NCBI GenBank assembly: GCA_947174965.1
Contig: CAMWKY010000090.1
Span: 1-7,731 of the forward strand
Reading direction: 5' to 3'
DNA length: 7,731 nt
From: an uncultured Ruminococcus sp.
Lineage (GTDB): Bacteria > Bacillota > Clostridia > Oscillospirales > Ruminococcaceae
This document shows, piece after piece, positions 1 through 7,267 of the stretch (within the stretch, counting starts at the first letter, position 1; each line of letters begins with the position of its first letter). The position numbers and the translations under genes were made by a program. A model generated the notes under the pieces. That model did not search any database. It saw only the letters and a list, made by a program, of their open reading frames with translations, and had not been told where the DNA came from.

Positions 1-75
1 AATTTTTCTATAAAATTTTATAATTTCTGCGTATATTTTTTATATAGTCATCCTATTTGACAACAAAATAAAAAT

Positions 76-333
76 ATGAGTAAGAGTAAAGATTTAAGAG
101 AAGCAGCAGTAGCATATAAAAAACAGGAAAAATATTCAGAGTATCAGCAAGTACACAGCGGAACAATGAACTCATAACTTTTTGAAATGTGGTTTGAAAA
201 GTGTCTGTTGCCATACCTTGAAAAAGGTATGACAATTGTACTCAGCGGTGATACTCAGAAGCAGATTGAACTTGAAAACTCTCTTATCAGTATGGCGAGA
301 GAAGTTATCTTTGATTGCATGATATATGTTTAA
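76..333 (+). pseudogene. IS630-family transposase remnant (internal deletion plus nonsense codon)
   Basis: One reading frame runs from an ATG at 76 to a TAA at 331-333, broken by an in-frame TAA at 175-177. The first part (MSKSKDLREAAVAYKKQ) looks like the N-terminal HTH start of IS630-type transposases. From about residue 28 it changes to HSGTMNS, then after the stop continues in the same frame with LFEMWFEKCLLPYLEKG, TIVLSGD and a stretch ending REVIF. This matches the middle of IS630 DDE transposases, around the usual GTMN..LFE.WFE..LLP and IVMDNA.FHRK blocks; the D of SGD would be the second catalytic aspartate. The HTH body, the first catalytic D and the C-terminal PPYSPxxNPIE block are all missing, so it cannot be active. 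Roughly 150 codons appear to be deleted internally, judged from the usual family length. No intact terminal inverted repeat could be confirmed. Family assignment is from remembered motifs, not a search. Confidence 0.7.
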
Positions 334-336
334 CTG

Positions 337-368
337 TGAACGGCTGTGCTTTCGGGCGCAGCCGTTCA
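337..368. terminator. Hairpin terminator between jetD and the transposase remnant, possibly bidirectional
   Basis: The arms TGAACGGCTG (337-346) and CAGCCGTTCA (359-368) pair perfectly. Four more pairs, two of them G-U, extend the stem to 14 bp around a TTCG loop (351-354). The hairpin lies 24 bp beyond the jetD stop and 3 bp beyond the remnant's stop. The T-run that follows is better on the plus strand (TTTT at 369-372) than on the minus strand. The stem is certain; its use as terminator of the jet operon is inferred from position. Confidence 0.6.
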
Positions 369-392
369 TTTTGGGATAGCTATTTTAGCCGT

Positions 393-1565
393 TTATTCAA
401 TATCCAATGCTTCCTGCTCCAACTTGCAATTTTGTTCAAGCATATACGTTACTGTATTCGAAAATTCACTGTCCACAAGATTTTTCAATCGTTTTCTGTC
501 ATTATCCGTTAATGGTTTTGTATAGGCTGAATAATGGCGTAATGTATCTGTATCCATTTGATATGGAAGAAAGTGAATGCCTGTTTTCTTTCTCAGATGA
601 AGCAGAATATAGAATCCTCCTGCGTCAATATCACCGTAATGATAGTAGAAAATTTGCGGATTCTGCTCGTATATTTTTCTGATAAAATTTCTACGGTGTG
701 AATTATGGTATCCGCCAAGATAAAGTGAAAAGGTATCTGGCTGGGAGAAATGATTAAATGTTGTCAGGTTTTCAATCGTTATCACTCTGCTACCTGTGAT
801 TTCAATTTTATCTATGCTTTTCAAAAGGACAGACGAAATCGCAATATCACCGTTCATAACAGACAGGTCAATTATCTGTCCGCATATTTTTATAACAGCG
901 CAGCCTTTTATGTAAACATGACCGGGATTTTTAACGATGTTCAAATCTTCAAGTATGGTTTCCTCCTGCGGAAAATCCCCATACTGAAACAGAAGTCTTG
1001 TGACCTTGTGTTTGATTTTTTCAAAAACTTTGGAATCTCCGAACACTTTGACCGAGAAATCTCTGATATAAGTTTCATCGGGAATATCAAATATTTCTGA
1101 TACGGCTTTCAGTATATTTTCGTATTCTTCAAAATCTCCCTCAAAGTATTCTGCTTTTTTATTACTTTGTATTCTTTCAATTTGTGACTGACAGTATCCT
1201 GCAAGAACATTGTTTTTATTTGCGTAAATTGTAAGCAGGTGAAGCAACCGTTCATTTGTATCTGACTTTGGTATTCTTGAAATAAATGCATATATCTCGT
1301 TGAGCTTATGCGTATTTAATGTAACGCTGTCAATGACTCCATTTTTCTTTTTTGACAGAGAAATATATTCACAGCGTTCAAGCTCCGAAATAGCTTCATT
1401 GATACTGATATAGAGGTCATATTCCGCTTCATCACCATATTTCGGAAAGAGCTTTATCAGCTTAACTGAAAAGCTCTGACCTCTTTTATTATCGCCTGTA
1501 AAGCTCTTACTTCGCTCATATTTATCAAGCAGGCAGTTCAGGATTTTCTTTTTATAATTCGTCAT
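393..1565 (-). CDS. jetD: JetD, Wadjet Toprim-fold nuclease subunit
   Basis: This is the effector nuclease of the Wadjet system. In the family, JetD dimers are recruited by the JetABC motor and cleave closed-circular plasmid DNA. The protein is 390 aa, the usual length. The N-terminal half (about 1-190) corresponds to the DUF3322 arm and winged-helix region. The C-terminal half is the DUF2220 Toprim-like domain, related to topoisomerase VI A / Spo11. The acidic residues expected for metal binding are present: E265 in TIENLTTF, and D312 and D314 in YGDIDAGGF. A YLGGYHNSHRR segment lies near 282 and the typical C-terminal LEQEALD helix near 380. The chosen start is ATG 1565, because AGAGGAG sits 7 nt upstream; a TTG at 1583 would place that SD inside the gene. 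The gene overlaps the end of jetC by 14 bp, implying coupled translation. No frameshift or missing motif was seen, so it is probably active. Last gene of the operon. Confidence 0.93.
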   Translation of the reverse strand: MTNYKKKILNCLLDKYERSKSFTGDNKRGQSFSVKLIKLFPKYGDEAEYDLYISINEAISELERCEYISLSKKKNGVIDSVTLNTHKLNEIYAFISRIPKSDTNERLLHLLTIYANKNNVLAGYCQSQIERIQSNKKAEYFEGDFEEYENILKAVSEIFDIPDETYIRDFSVKVFGDSKVFEKIKHKVTRLLFQYGDFPQEETILEDLNIVKNPGHVYIKGCAVIKICGQIIDLSVMNGDIAISSVLLKSIDKIEITGSRVITIENLTTFNHFSQPDTFSLYLGGYHNSHRRNFIRKIYEQNPQIFYYHYGDIDAGGFYILLHLRKKTGIHFLPYQMDTDTLRHYSAYTKPLTDNDRKRLKNLVDSEFSNTVTYMLEQNCKLEQEALDIE

Positions 1566-4500
1566 AGGAGAACTCCTCTGCAAAGCTGTTATGACTGCTA
1601 TCTGTATATATCATAACAATATTGTCCGCCTGTTCACCAATCAGCTCCAATCTTGATGTAGGTGCAGCGAGAATTATCTGGAAATTCTGTGACTTAAAGA
1701 ACGTGAGCATACTCTCGATACGTTCCTCGTCCATTTTATCAAAGGCTTCGTCAAGCATAATCACTCTTATCGTTTCGCCTGTGCTGTAAAGCAGAGCAAA
1801 AGAAGCTGCAATCGCCACATAGTACGGTGTCTGTGTTTCACCGCCACTTTTCTCTCTGTAGATTTTAGAGAACTTTTGCGATTTTCCGTCCTTTGAGATT
1901 ATTTCTATATCATAATCAAGATAGCTGCGATAATCGGTATATTCACGTAAAACATCATCACCTTTTTCGTCCGAAGCGGTCAGCTTTGAAAACAGCTCAT
2001 TCATTTCGTCGTGATATTCTTCATCAAACTGTGTTGAAAACAGATTGAAGCCACCCAGATTAAAGTCCGACATAATCATATTATAAAGCCGTTTTTTACA
2101 CTTATCTGCCGAATAGTCAAACCGATAGGAATCATTGCCGTAATAAATAGGCTTAAGGGTTTTATTCAGCTCCTTGAACAGTGTAATGGCATTTTGGATA
2201 TTTTCACGCATTTTTGCAAGGAAACTCTCTCTGAACTCTGTTTCACAGTTATCCTTAATGGTTCTTAGCTGTTCCTCGTATCTGATAAGGTCATGCTTCG
2301 CAAGCGTGCTGTATTCCTCGGAATACGCAGACATCATGCCGATACCTGTACCAAGCTCACTGTCCTTGTATCTGGTCTGAGCCTGAATAAGCTCGTTTGT
2401 TTTATCGTTTCTTTTATTTACAAGACTTGTTCTGTACGGCTGCTGATTTGTAAAAATCGTATCTGCGGACTTCGTTTTTTTATGCTCCTCAAACTTATGT
2501 CGTGCTTCGGATAATGCCGTTTCATTTCCTTTGCACATATCACTTATCTGTGATTCAATACCGTTGACAACCGTTTCAAACTGTCCAATATCAACCGTAA
2601 GATTTTCTATTGCAAGTCGATTTTTGGTAATAGACTGTTTAACATTGTCAAGTTCAGTGTTTTTACTGCCCACTTGTTCTTTCAGTTCATCAACTTCCAT
2701 TTGTAGCTGTAAATAGGTAGGTTCATTTTCAGCTTCTTTCAGTTTTTGATTCAATAAACGGATATCCTCTGTGATTTTCTGCATTTCGATTGGAGCAGTA
2801 ATAACAGGCTTCAATATTTCAAAGTTACACTGTCTGATAACCGAAAGTATCATATTATAATTTGATTCCTGCGTTTTAAGCTCTGATTTTTTGGATGATT
2901 TATCTTCATACTCAGCTTTCTTGATTTTCAGTTGCTGTTGCAAAGCGTATTTGCCGATATATGGCATATTGTAGATTTTAGGGTCAATCTTTCTGAGCGC
3001 ATTGCCGTGATAAAGCATACAGCCTTGCGTAATGGCGATTCGATATTCTTTCAGCTCCGAAACGCTTTCACACATTGCCACCCTGCCAAGAAGATAGCAA
3101 ACATAGGCATACGCATATCGGTTTTCACTGGTGACAACGCTTGCAAGGCTCGTTGCATCAGGCGTAACATCTGTTTTCAGCTTGGCTGTATTGACAATAG
3201 CTGCCGTATGTATTTTTGACTTGTATTTGTCGTAAACCTCAGCAGCGATGTCATAATAGACAGGTTCTACAATAATATAGAATCTCTGTGAATTAAGATA
3301 ACCCTCGACCGCATTCTGCCATCTGCTATCAGATATTTCAAGAATATCGGCAAGGATATGTACCTCCGAAACGATACCTCTTGCAGAAAATTCACGCTGT
3401 ATCGCTTCTTTCAGCATTGTGACATTTTTGTCATAGGTGAGCTTGTTTTTCTCAAGGTCTTTTATCTCTTTGGAGAGTTGTTCAAGAGCCTTGTTCAGAG
3501 CAGTCAGTTCAGCCTTTGTTTCCGCTAATTGATTCTGAATGCTGCTCTCTGCTTCTGCAAATGCACATTCCATTTCAATAACGATACTGTTTCTGCGCTG
3601 AATATCCATTTCAGTTTGTTCCAAAGAAGAAATTTCGCTGTTGGTTACCGTGCTATACTCGTGAATATACCGCAGAGCTGTTCGTATTCTTTTTAACTGT
3701 TCTTTCAGTTGATAAAGCTGGTTAGACAGGGTGCTTTTATCTTTTTCCTTATCCTTTATATCGGATTTGATAGAGCCAATCAGCAAAGCAGATTCCCCTG
3801 AATTCAACGAAGTCTGAACATTGATGTATCTCTCGTTCAGTCTTTGTATATCAGCACTGAGAGCATTACAAGCTTTTTCGTCCTGCACCAATCGTTGCTC
3901 TGCAAGCCTTATCTGACTTGTCATATCGGCAATACTTGCTTTTTTCGCTTCCGCTTCTGCAATCTTTATCAGAATGTCTATCACAAGTATCTGCTCATCA
4001 AAATGCAATATATCTTCATATTTTTTCTGAATCGCTTCAAGCTCATTTACCTGTTTCTTTACTTCCTCCACAAGGAACTGCATTTCTTTCAGATTGCGGA
4101 TATTCTCACGAAGTGCGTCAATATCAATATTTTTCTCAGGCAGAATAAACTGCGAGACAAAGCTCTTGACATCTTTCATTGGCTTGAATGCAATTGACTT
4201 TGCAAGAAGCTCAAAGAAATTATCCTGTAAATGACCAAGACGAGACTTAAATCTATCCTTTGCAAGTGAAGTCTGATGAATAAACACTACTCTTTTACCG
4301 TTGTTTCTGAACTGTTCGTCTTTTGCGGGCTTATTATCTACAATAAAGGATAGCTGGTCAAGTGTACCCTCCTCACAAAACCACTTTTTCTTTATTTCAC
4401 TTTCAATATCAGGTGAATCAAATTTTGCACCAATCACGAAATAATGTTGTTTGCTTTTTTCGTATACTTCAAGCGCAATATAAGAGATGACTGCACCTTT

Positions 4501-4758
4501 TCTAATATATTCACTGCCCTCTTCACCTGTTTTACCTCTGACATAGGTTTTCAGACTGCGTTTGCTTTCTGCCCCCACAGCGAGATTGAATTTTCGACTG
4601 TTGGTGGTGAGTATGAGCTGAATTGCGTCAAGAATTGTGGACTTGCCTGCTCCGTTATCGCCGGAAAACAAATTCGTATTTTTCAGGTGTATCGTTTCAT
4701 TGCTGAAATAATGCCAATTGACAAGTCTGAGTTTAGTCAATATCTTCTTCGTCTGCAT
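1552..4758 (-). CDS. jetC: JetC, Wadjet SMC/MukB-like ATPase
   Basis: This is the SMC motor of the Wadjet complex: dimers bind and extrude DNA at the cost of ATP. The protein is 1068 aa. The N-terminal ATPase lobe carries Walker A, GDNGAGKST, at 33-41. Charged, heptad-like coiled-coil arms span about 220-455 and 605-860, on either side of a hinge-like globular region at about 458-600. The C-terminal lobe has the ABC signature SGGETQ (971-976), then Walker B IMLDEAF with D1003 and E1004 and the D-loop DKMD. ILAAPTSR takes the place of a canonical H-loop histidine. This is the COG4913 / SbcC-like family; SbcC itself is excluded because the neighbours are jetA, jetB and jetD. The start is uncertain: ATG 4758 is used here, but an in-frame GTG at 4773 would add five residues. 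Neither has a good SD, so translation probably depends on coupling to jetB, which it overlaps by about 26 bp. Confidence 0.94.
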   Translation of the reverse strand: MQTKKILTKLRLVNWHYFSNETIHLKNTNLFSGDNGAGKSTILDAIQLILTTNSRKFNLAVGAESKRSLKTYVRGKTGEEGSEYIRKGAVISYIALEVYEKSKQHYFVIGAKFDSPDIESEIKKKWFCEEGTLDQLSFIVDNKPAKDEQFRNNGKRVVFIHQTSLAKDRFKSRLGHLQDNFFELLAKSIAFKPMKDVKSFVSQFILPEKNIDIDALRENIRNLKEMQFLVEEVKKQVNELEAIQKKYEDILHFDEQILVIDILIKIAEAEAKKASIADMTSQIRLAEQRLVQDEKACNALSADIQRLNERYINVQTSLNSGESALLIGSIKSDIKDKEKDKSTLSNQLYQLKEQLKRIRTALRYIHEYSTVTNSEISSLEQTEMDIQRRNSIVIEMECAFAEAESSIQNQLAETKAELTALNKALEQLSKEIKDLEKNKLTYDKNVTMLKEAIQREFSARGIVSEVHILADILEISDSRWQNAVEGYLNSQRFYIIVEPVYYDIAAEVYDKYKSKIHTAAIVNTAKLKTDVTPDATSLASVVTSENRYAYAYVCYLLGRVAMCESVSELKEYRIAITQGCMLYHGNALRKIDPKIYNMPYIGKYALQQQLKIKKAEYEDKSSKKSELKTQESNYNMILSVIRQCNFEILKPVITAPIEMQKITEDIRLLNQKLKEAENEPTYLQLQMEVDELKEQVGSKNTELDNVKQSITKNRLAIENLTVDIGQFETVVNGIESQISDMCKGNETALSEARHKFEEHKKTKSADTIFTNQQPYRTSLVNKRNDKTNELIQAQTRYKDSELGTGIGMMSAYSEEYSTLAKHDLIRYEEQLRTIKDNCETEFRESFLAKMRENIQNAITLFKELNKTLKPIYYGNDSYRFDYSADKCKKRLYNMIMSDFNLGGFNLFSTQFDEEYHDEMNELFSKLTASDEKGDDVLREYTDYRSYLDYDIEIISKDGKSQKFSKIYREKSGGETQTPYYVAIAASFALLYSTGETIRVIMLDEAFDKMDEERIESMLTFFKSQNFQIILAAPTSRLELIGEQADNIVMIYTDSSHNSFAEEFSYDEL
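1573..1579 (-). promoter_or_regulatory. jetD ribosome binding site
   Basis: AGAGGAG on the minus strand, 7 nt before ATG 1565 and inside the 3' end of jetC. It decides the jetD start against the upstream in-frame TTG at 1583. Confidence 0.75.
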
Positions 4759-5365
4759 AGCTTTCTGTTTCACCGCCGTTCACATATTTATCAAGTTTAT
4801 CTTTCGTTTCTTCATAGACTGTATTCAGCTCTGTCCCATCAAAAGCAAGTATAACTGAGGGATAAATCTGCAATCGTGTATCAGGATTTCCAATATCAGC
4901 GTCAAGATTATTGATGATATGGTATTTTTTCAATAAACCAAGTGCAGAGCGCATATCTTTTTTTTTCAGCCGTTCATTTCTCAGACTGCGGTATCTGTCA
5001 TATAACTCGTCAACATATACAATCACATTTTCTGTCTGAGACAGCTTTTTCTTTTCCTCTATAAAAATAAGCCGTAGGATAAGAAGTATCATACTGTCAA
5101 GCAGCTTCAGACGGATACGTCCTGTGCCATAAGTATTGTTAAGGGAGATTACGCCGTATTCTTCATTAATTGAAATATCATAGCCGAGCAAATCAAAATA
5201 GGTGATAAACAGTTCTTTTTCTTTCAGTATGAAGTAGTAGCTATTTTTTGTTTCGGTACAGCTCTTTAGGATAAAGCATTCATTCAGGAGCTTATTGGCA
5301 TTTATCCTGAATTTATCCTTTGACACACTGCCGAGAAATTTATCAAGATGTGTTTCATAATCCAT
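4733..5365 (-). CDS. jetB: JetB, Wadjet KITE (MukE-like) subunit
   Basis: This is a 210-aa protein of the DUF4194 family. By analogy with MukE and solved Wadjet complexes it acts as the KITE subunit: a winged-helix dimer that bridges the kleisin JetA and contacts DNA inside the SMC ring. Family-like blocks are visible: LLNECFILK (26-34), YYFILKEKELFITYFDLLGYD (43-63), the hydrophobic helix MILLILRLIF (92-101) followed by IEEKKKLS, and a basic helix near 130-147. A wing-like segment with LQIYPSVILAF follows at 165-175. The C-terminus is acidic and probably disordered. ATG 5365 is preceded by a strong AGGAGGG (5375-5381, 9 nt spacing) that lies inside the end of jetA. Only 1 bp separates jetA from jetB. 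No transmembrane or catalytic motif is seen, as expected for a structural subunit. Confidence 0.9.
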   Translation of the reverse strand: MDYETHLDKFLGSVSKDKFRINANKLLNECFILKSCTETKNSYYFILKEKELFITYFDLLGYDISINEEYGVISLNNTYGTGRIRLKLLDSMILLILRLIFIEEKKKLSQTENVIVYVDELYDRYRSLRNERLKKKDMRSALGLLKKYHIINNLDADIGNPDTRLQIYPSVILAFDGTELNTVYEETKDKLDKYVNGGETESYADEEDID

Positions 5366-5366
5366 G

Positions 5367-6776
5367 CTATTTTGCCCTCCTTTTCAGAGTAAAATCTTTG
5401 AATGTGAAGCCATTATTGCATATGATATTTTCTTTTGGCAGAACAATATATTCGGAGCGTTTATCTCTACCGTAAATACTAATAAAAATCAACCGTATCA
5501 TATCACGCTTTGTATGCACTTCGATCTCTGACGCATTGATTTCTTCTCTGTCTTTCAGCAAAATCCGTACAAATGCATTGATATTCTTTCTTGAAAAGCG
5601 TTGTTTATTCTTTTCTTTCAGTGCAATTCGTCTTTGAAGTATTTCTTCTTCCGAGATGGTCTGCGGTGTGAAGATTTCGTCCACATCAACAATCTTTTTG
5701 GAGATACCGATAGTTTTGAGTGATTCTCCGCCGATAAAACTCTGCGGAAATAGATTGAATATCCTGCAATAATCATCAGGCACATCATCATAAATGCCAT
5801 ATTCTTCTTCGAAATCAAATGTATTTGCAAGACATCTCAGGATTGTAGAGATTTTCCCCTCTATATTGTTGGTATTCAAAAACGCAAGTTTCGCCCTGTT
5901 GACCGCACTTCTCAGGTATTTGGAATGCTTGCGTTCTATTTCTTTTTCAATATCATCATAGGAATCAAAATATCCTATCACATTTGTGATTATTTCTATG
6001 ACCTTATCGCTTGCTTCGGTTTTGTCGTTTTCTCCCTCAATATTCTGGTAACCGATGATTGCTCTTTCCATAATTGCTTCATCACTCAATATATCACGGA
6101 GACGGCTTACAATCGTGTTGCGGAATCTCGAAACATTATCATTGGTTTTCATGCGGTGATATGCCTTTGAGCCGATGTTTTCATTGTAGGAAAAGAAATG
6201 ATCCATAAGCTCTTCGGGAGTTTGTCCCTCTGTCAGCTCATCAATATATTTTCTGATACCTGTATTGAGTTTTTTCAGTTCTGTGAAAAGTGCAAGCGTT
6301 CTGTCATACACTGGATTGATAATCTGCGGATATGGTCTGTCATATAGATTTTCATTGGTAAGAAGCGAATAAATTGCAGAGACTTCGCTTTGATATTCCA
6401 TTTCCTTTACGTCAGTAATGTCAGCGAAAGCCTGCATAATGGTAACTGAATGGTTGGGCATAACGATTTTCGCACGCTGATCGTTGTCGAATTCATATTC
6501 GAGCCATCCGTATGCTTTGAGTTTTCGGAGAAATTCATTTGCTTTGGCACGAGAATCCTTGAAGACCTCTGCGCCGTCCTCAAATTGTATATCAGCTGAA
6601 CTGTTTTGGTCAAAATAGTCCGTAAGCTGTAAAACAAGCACTTCCTTATCTATACCATAGGATAACTCCGTACGATACGATTTATAGATGATTTCAAGAC
6701 AGTCAATGAATATGTTCTGATATTTACCTGTAAGTGCCTTAAAAAATTCAACTCCCGTTATGCTGAAAATATTCAT
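5367..6776 (-). CDS. jetA: JetA, Wadjet kleisin subunit (DUF5716-like)
   Basis: First gene of the operon; 469 aa. In Wadjet complexes JetA is the MukF-like kleisin that closes the SMC ring and joins the two JetC heads. The N-terminal region (about 1-115) reads as a winged-helix domain ending in a wing at YGWLEYEF and the following basic strand. A helical, charged middle part (120-335) resembles the MukF four-helix and linker region. After an acidic linker (FTPQTISEEE, 370-380), the C-terminal part (about 385-469) looks like a second small winged-helix domain, which would bind the JetC head. The family resembles the DUF5716 JetA type rather than the DUF3375 JetA of type I systems, as far as can be judged without a profile search. 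The start is ATG 6776: GGAGGTG lies 6 nt upstream, and the in-frame ATG at 6791 would sit on top of that SD. No damage was seen. Confidence 0.88.
   Translation of the reverse strand: MNIFSITGVEFFKALTGKYQNIFIDCLEIIYKSYRTELSYGIDKEVLVLQLTDYFDQNSSADIQFEDGAEVFKDSRAKANEFLRKLKAYGWLEYEFDNDQRAKIVMPNHSVTIMQAFADITDVKEMEYQSEVSAIYSLLTNENLYDRPYPQIINPVYDRTLALFTELKKLNTGIRKYIDELTEGQTPEELMDHFFSYNENIGSKAYHRMKTNDNVSRFRNTIVSRLRDILSDEAIMERAIIGYQNIEGENDKTEASDKVIEIITNVIGYFDSYDDIEKEIERKHSKYLRSAVNRAKLAFLNTNNIEGKISTILRCLANTFDFEEEYGIYDDVPDDYCRIFNLFPQSFIGGESLKTIGISKKIVDVDEIFTPQTISEEEILQRRIALKEKNKQRFSRKNINAFVRILLKDREEINASEIEVHTKRDMIRLIFISIYGRDKRSEYIVLPKENIICNNGFTFKDFTLKRRAK
5375..5381 (-). promoter_or_regulatory. jetB ribosome binding site
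   Basis: AGGAGGG on the minus strand, 9 nt before ATG 5365. It is embedded in the last codons of jetA, so jetB can initiate independently as well as by coupling. Confidence 0.75.
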
Positions 6777-6782
6777 TGGCTG

Positions 6783-6789
6783 CACCTCC
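6783..6789 (-). promoter_or_regulatory. jetA ribosome binding site
   Basis: GGAGGTG on the minus strand, 6 nt before ATG 6776. It overlaps the upstream in-frame ATG at 6791, so it favours the shorter jetA product. Confidence 0.8.
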
Positions 6790-6830
6790 ATATCTTTTTA
6801 TCTTATCAAAATATACAATATACCATTATA

Positions 6831-6860
6831 ATTATAGCACAATATTACTTATTTTGTCAA
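6831..6860 (-). promoter_or_regulatory. Sigma-A-type promoter of the jetABCD operon
   Basis: On the minus strand, TTGACA (6855-6860) and TATAAT (6831-6836) are separated by 18 bp. The -10 is preceded by TGC, giving an extended -10 (TGCTATAAT). Both hexamers match consensus perfectly. Transcription should start near 6824, giving a leader of about 48 nt before the jetA ATG. A second TATAAT at 6825-6830 directly abuts the first but is badly spaced from the -35. Confidence 0.8.
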
Positions 6861-6871
6861 TTAAATATTGT
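6839..6871. repeat. Inverted repeat flanking the jet -35 box, candidate operator
   Basis: ACAATATT (6839-6846) and AATATTGT (6864-6871) form a perfect 8-bp inverted repeat with a 17-bp spacer that contains the -35 hexamer. A further near copy, ACAATATA, lies at 6815-6822, just downstream of the -10. The spacing of 24-25 bp between copies is suggestive, but in DNA this AT-rich chance is a real alternative. No binding protein can be named. Confidence 0.3.
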
Positions 6872-6919
6872 TAGATACAATTCAACTTCGACTTCGCTGG
6901 AATCAAAGTTCCTCACAAA

Positions 6920-6948
6920 AGAGCCAAGAAGCAAAGCTCCTCAGCTCT
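6920..6948 (-). terminator. Leftward intrinsic terminator upstream of the jet promoter
   Basis: On the minus strand AGAGC...GCTCT and GGAGC...GCTTC pair as a nearly continuous 13-bp stem with a TTT loop (several G-U pairs in the middle), followed by a short T-run at 6917-6919. It lies 14 bp beyond the stop of the leftward ORF remnant, fitting the 3' end of that transcription unit. It would keep upstream leftward transcripts out of the jet operon. The T-run is short, so efficiency may be modest. Confidence 0.5.
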
Positions 6949-6962
6949 ATAGAAATACCCAC

Positions 6963-7187
6963 TTACTTAATCTCCGTAAATATTACCTGATAACTCAGTT
7001 CCGTAAACTCTCTGAGAAAGTTCATATCCGAAAAGTTCAGCCCATAATTCTGAGACTTGATGCGTGAGAACTGCACCTGTACAATGCGGTAACTGTCCGT
7101 ATCGGCACAATAATCAAGTATGCTCAATATATCAAAAATCGTTTCAGTATCTTTCAAACTGTACCAATCTTCAAGATATATTATATG
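6963..7187 (-). pseudogene. C-terminal remnant of an unidentified leftward ORF (about 74 codons)
   Basis: The minus-strand frame is open from 7187 down to the TAA at 6963-6965. It encodes about 74 residues (YLEDWYSLKDTETIFDIL, then SYRIVQVQFSRIK, ending SYQVIFTEIK). Composition and hydrophobic pattern look like a folded alpha/beta protein, and a terminator-like hairpin follows 14 bp after the stop; both suggest once-real coding sequence. There is no ATG and no SD; the only candidate start is a TTG at 7157, which leaves a 64-aa product. The frame ends upstream at a TAG (7188-7190) within a palindrome. I do not recognise the family. The simplest reading is the 3' end of a larger gene whose 5' part was replaced by the HTH-gene region. 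A genuine small gene with a TTG start is the alternative. Confidence 0.4.
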
Positions 7188-7214
7188 CTACACAAGTAGC
7201 ATTTGTTAAACAAA
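7185..7214. promoter_or_regulatory. Twin palindromes and putative promoter upstream of the HTH gene, candidate operator
   Basis: ATGCTAC-ACAA-GTAGCAT (7185-7202) is a perfect 7-bp inverted repeat. It abuts a second palindrome, TTTGTT-A-AACAAA (7202-7214). A possible rightward promoter overlaps the second one: TTGTTA at 7203-7208 and CATATA at 7227-7232 with 18 bp between. That would start transcription near 7240, before the GTG at 7268. The layout fits an autoregulated Xre-type repressor, but this is inferred from position only. Confidence 0.4.
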
Positions 7215-7267
7215 AATAATTGGAATCATATAGATTCTACCTTTTGCATAAATATGGCGGGAACATT

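Noticed and set aside
172..369. Minus-strand open frame of 65 codons over the left flank
   Set aside because: It is antisense to the transposase remnant, has no SD, and its sequence has no protein-like motif.
3844..4197. Plus-strand open frame of 117 codons, and similar ones at 407-682 and 750-1100
   Set aside because: These are reverse-strand shadows of jetC and jetD coiled-coil or catalytic regions, with no coding signals.
1552..4758. SbcC exonuclease or housekeeping MukB as alternative identity
   Set aside because: The ATPase lies between DUF4194 and DUF3322/DUF2220-type genes with a kleisin, the Wadjet set. There is no SbcD, and MukB has no partner nuclease of this type.
4444..4854. Plus-strand open frame of 136 codons
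   Set aside because: It lies antisense to the start of jetC and the end of jetB, is rich in Phe/Cys/Ser as expected from reverse-strand reading, and has no SD.
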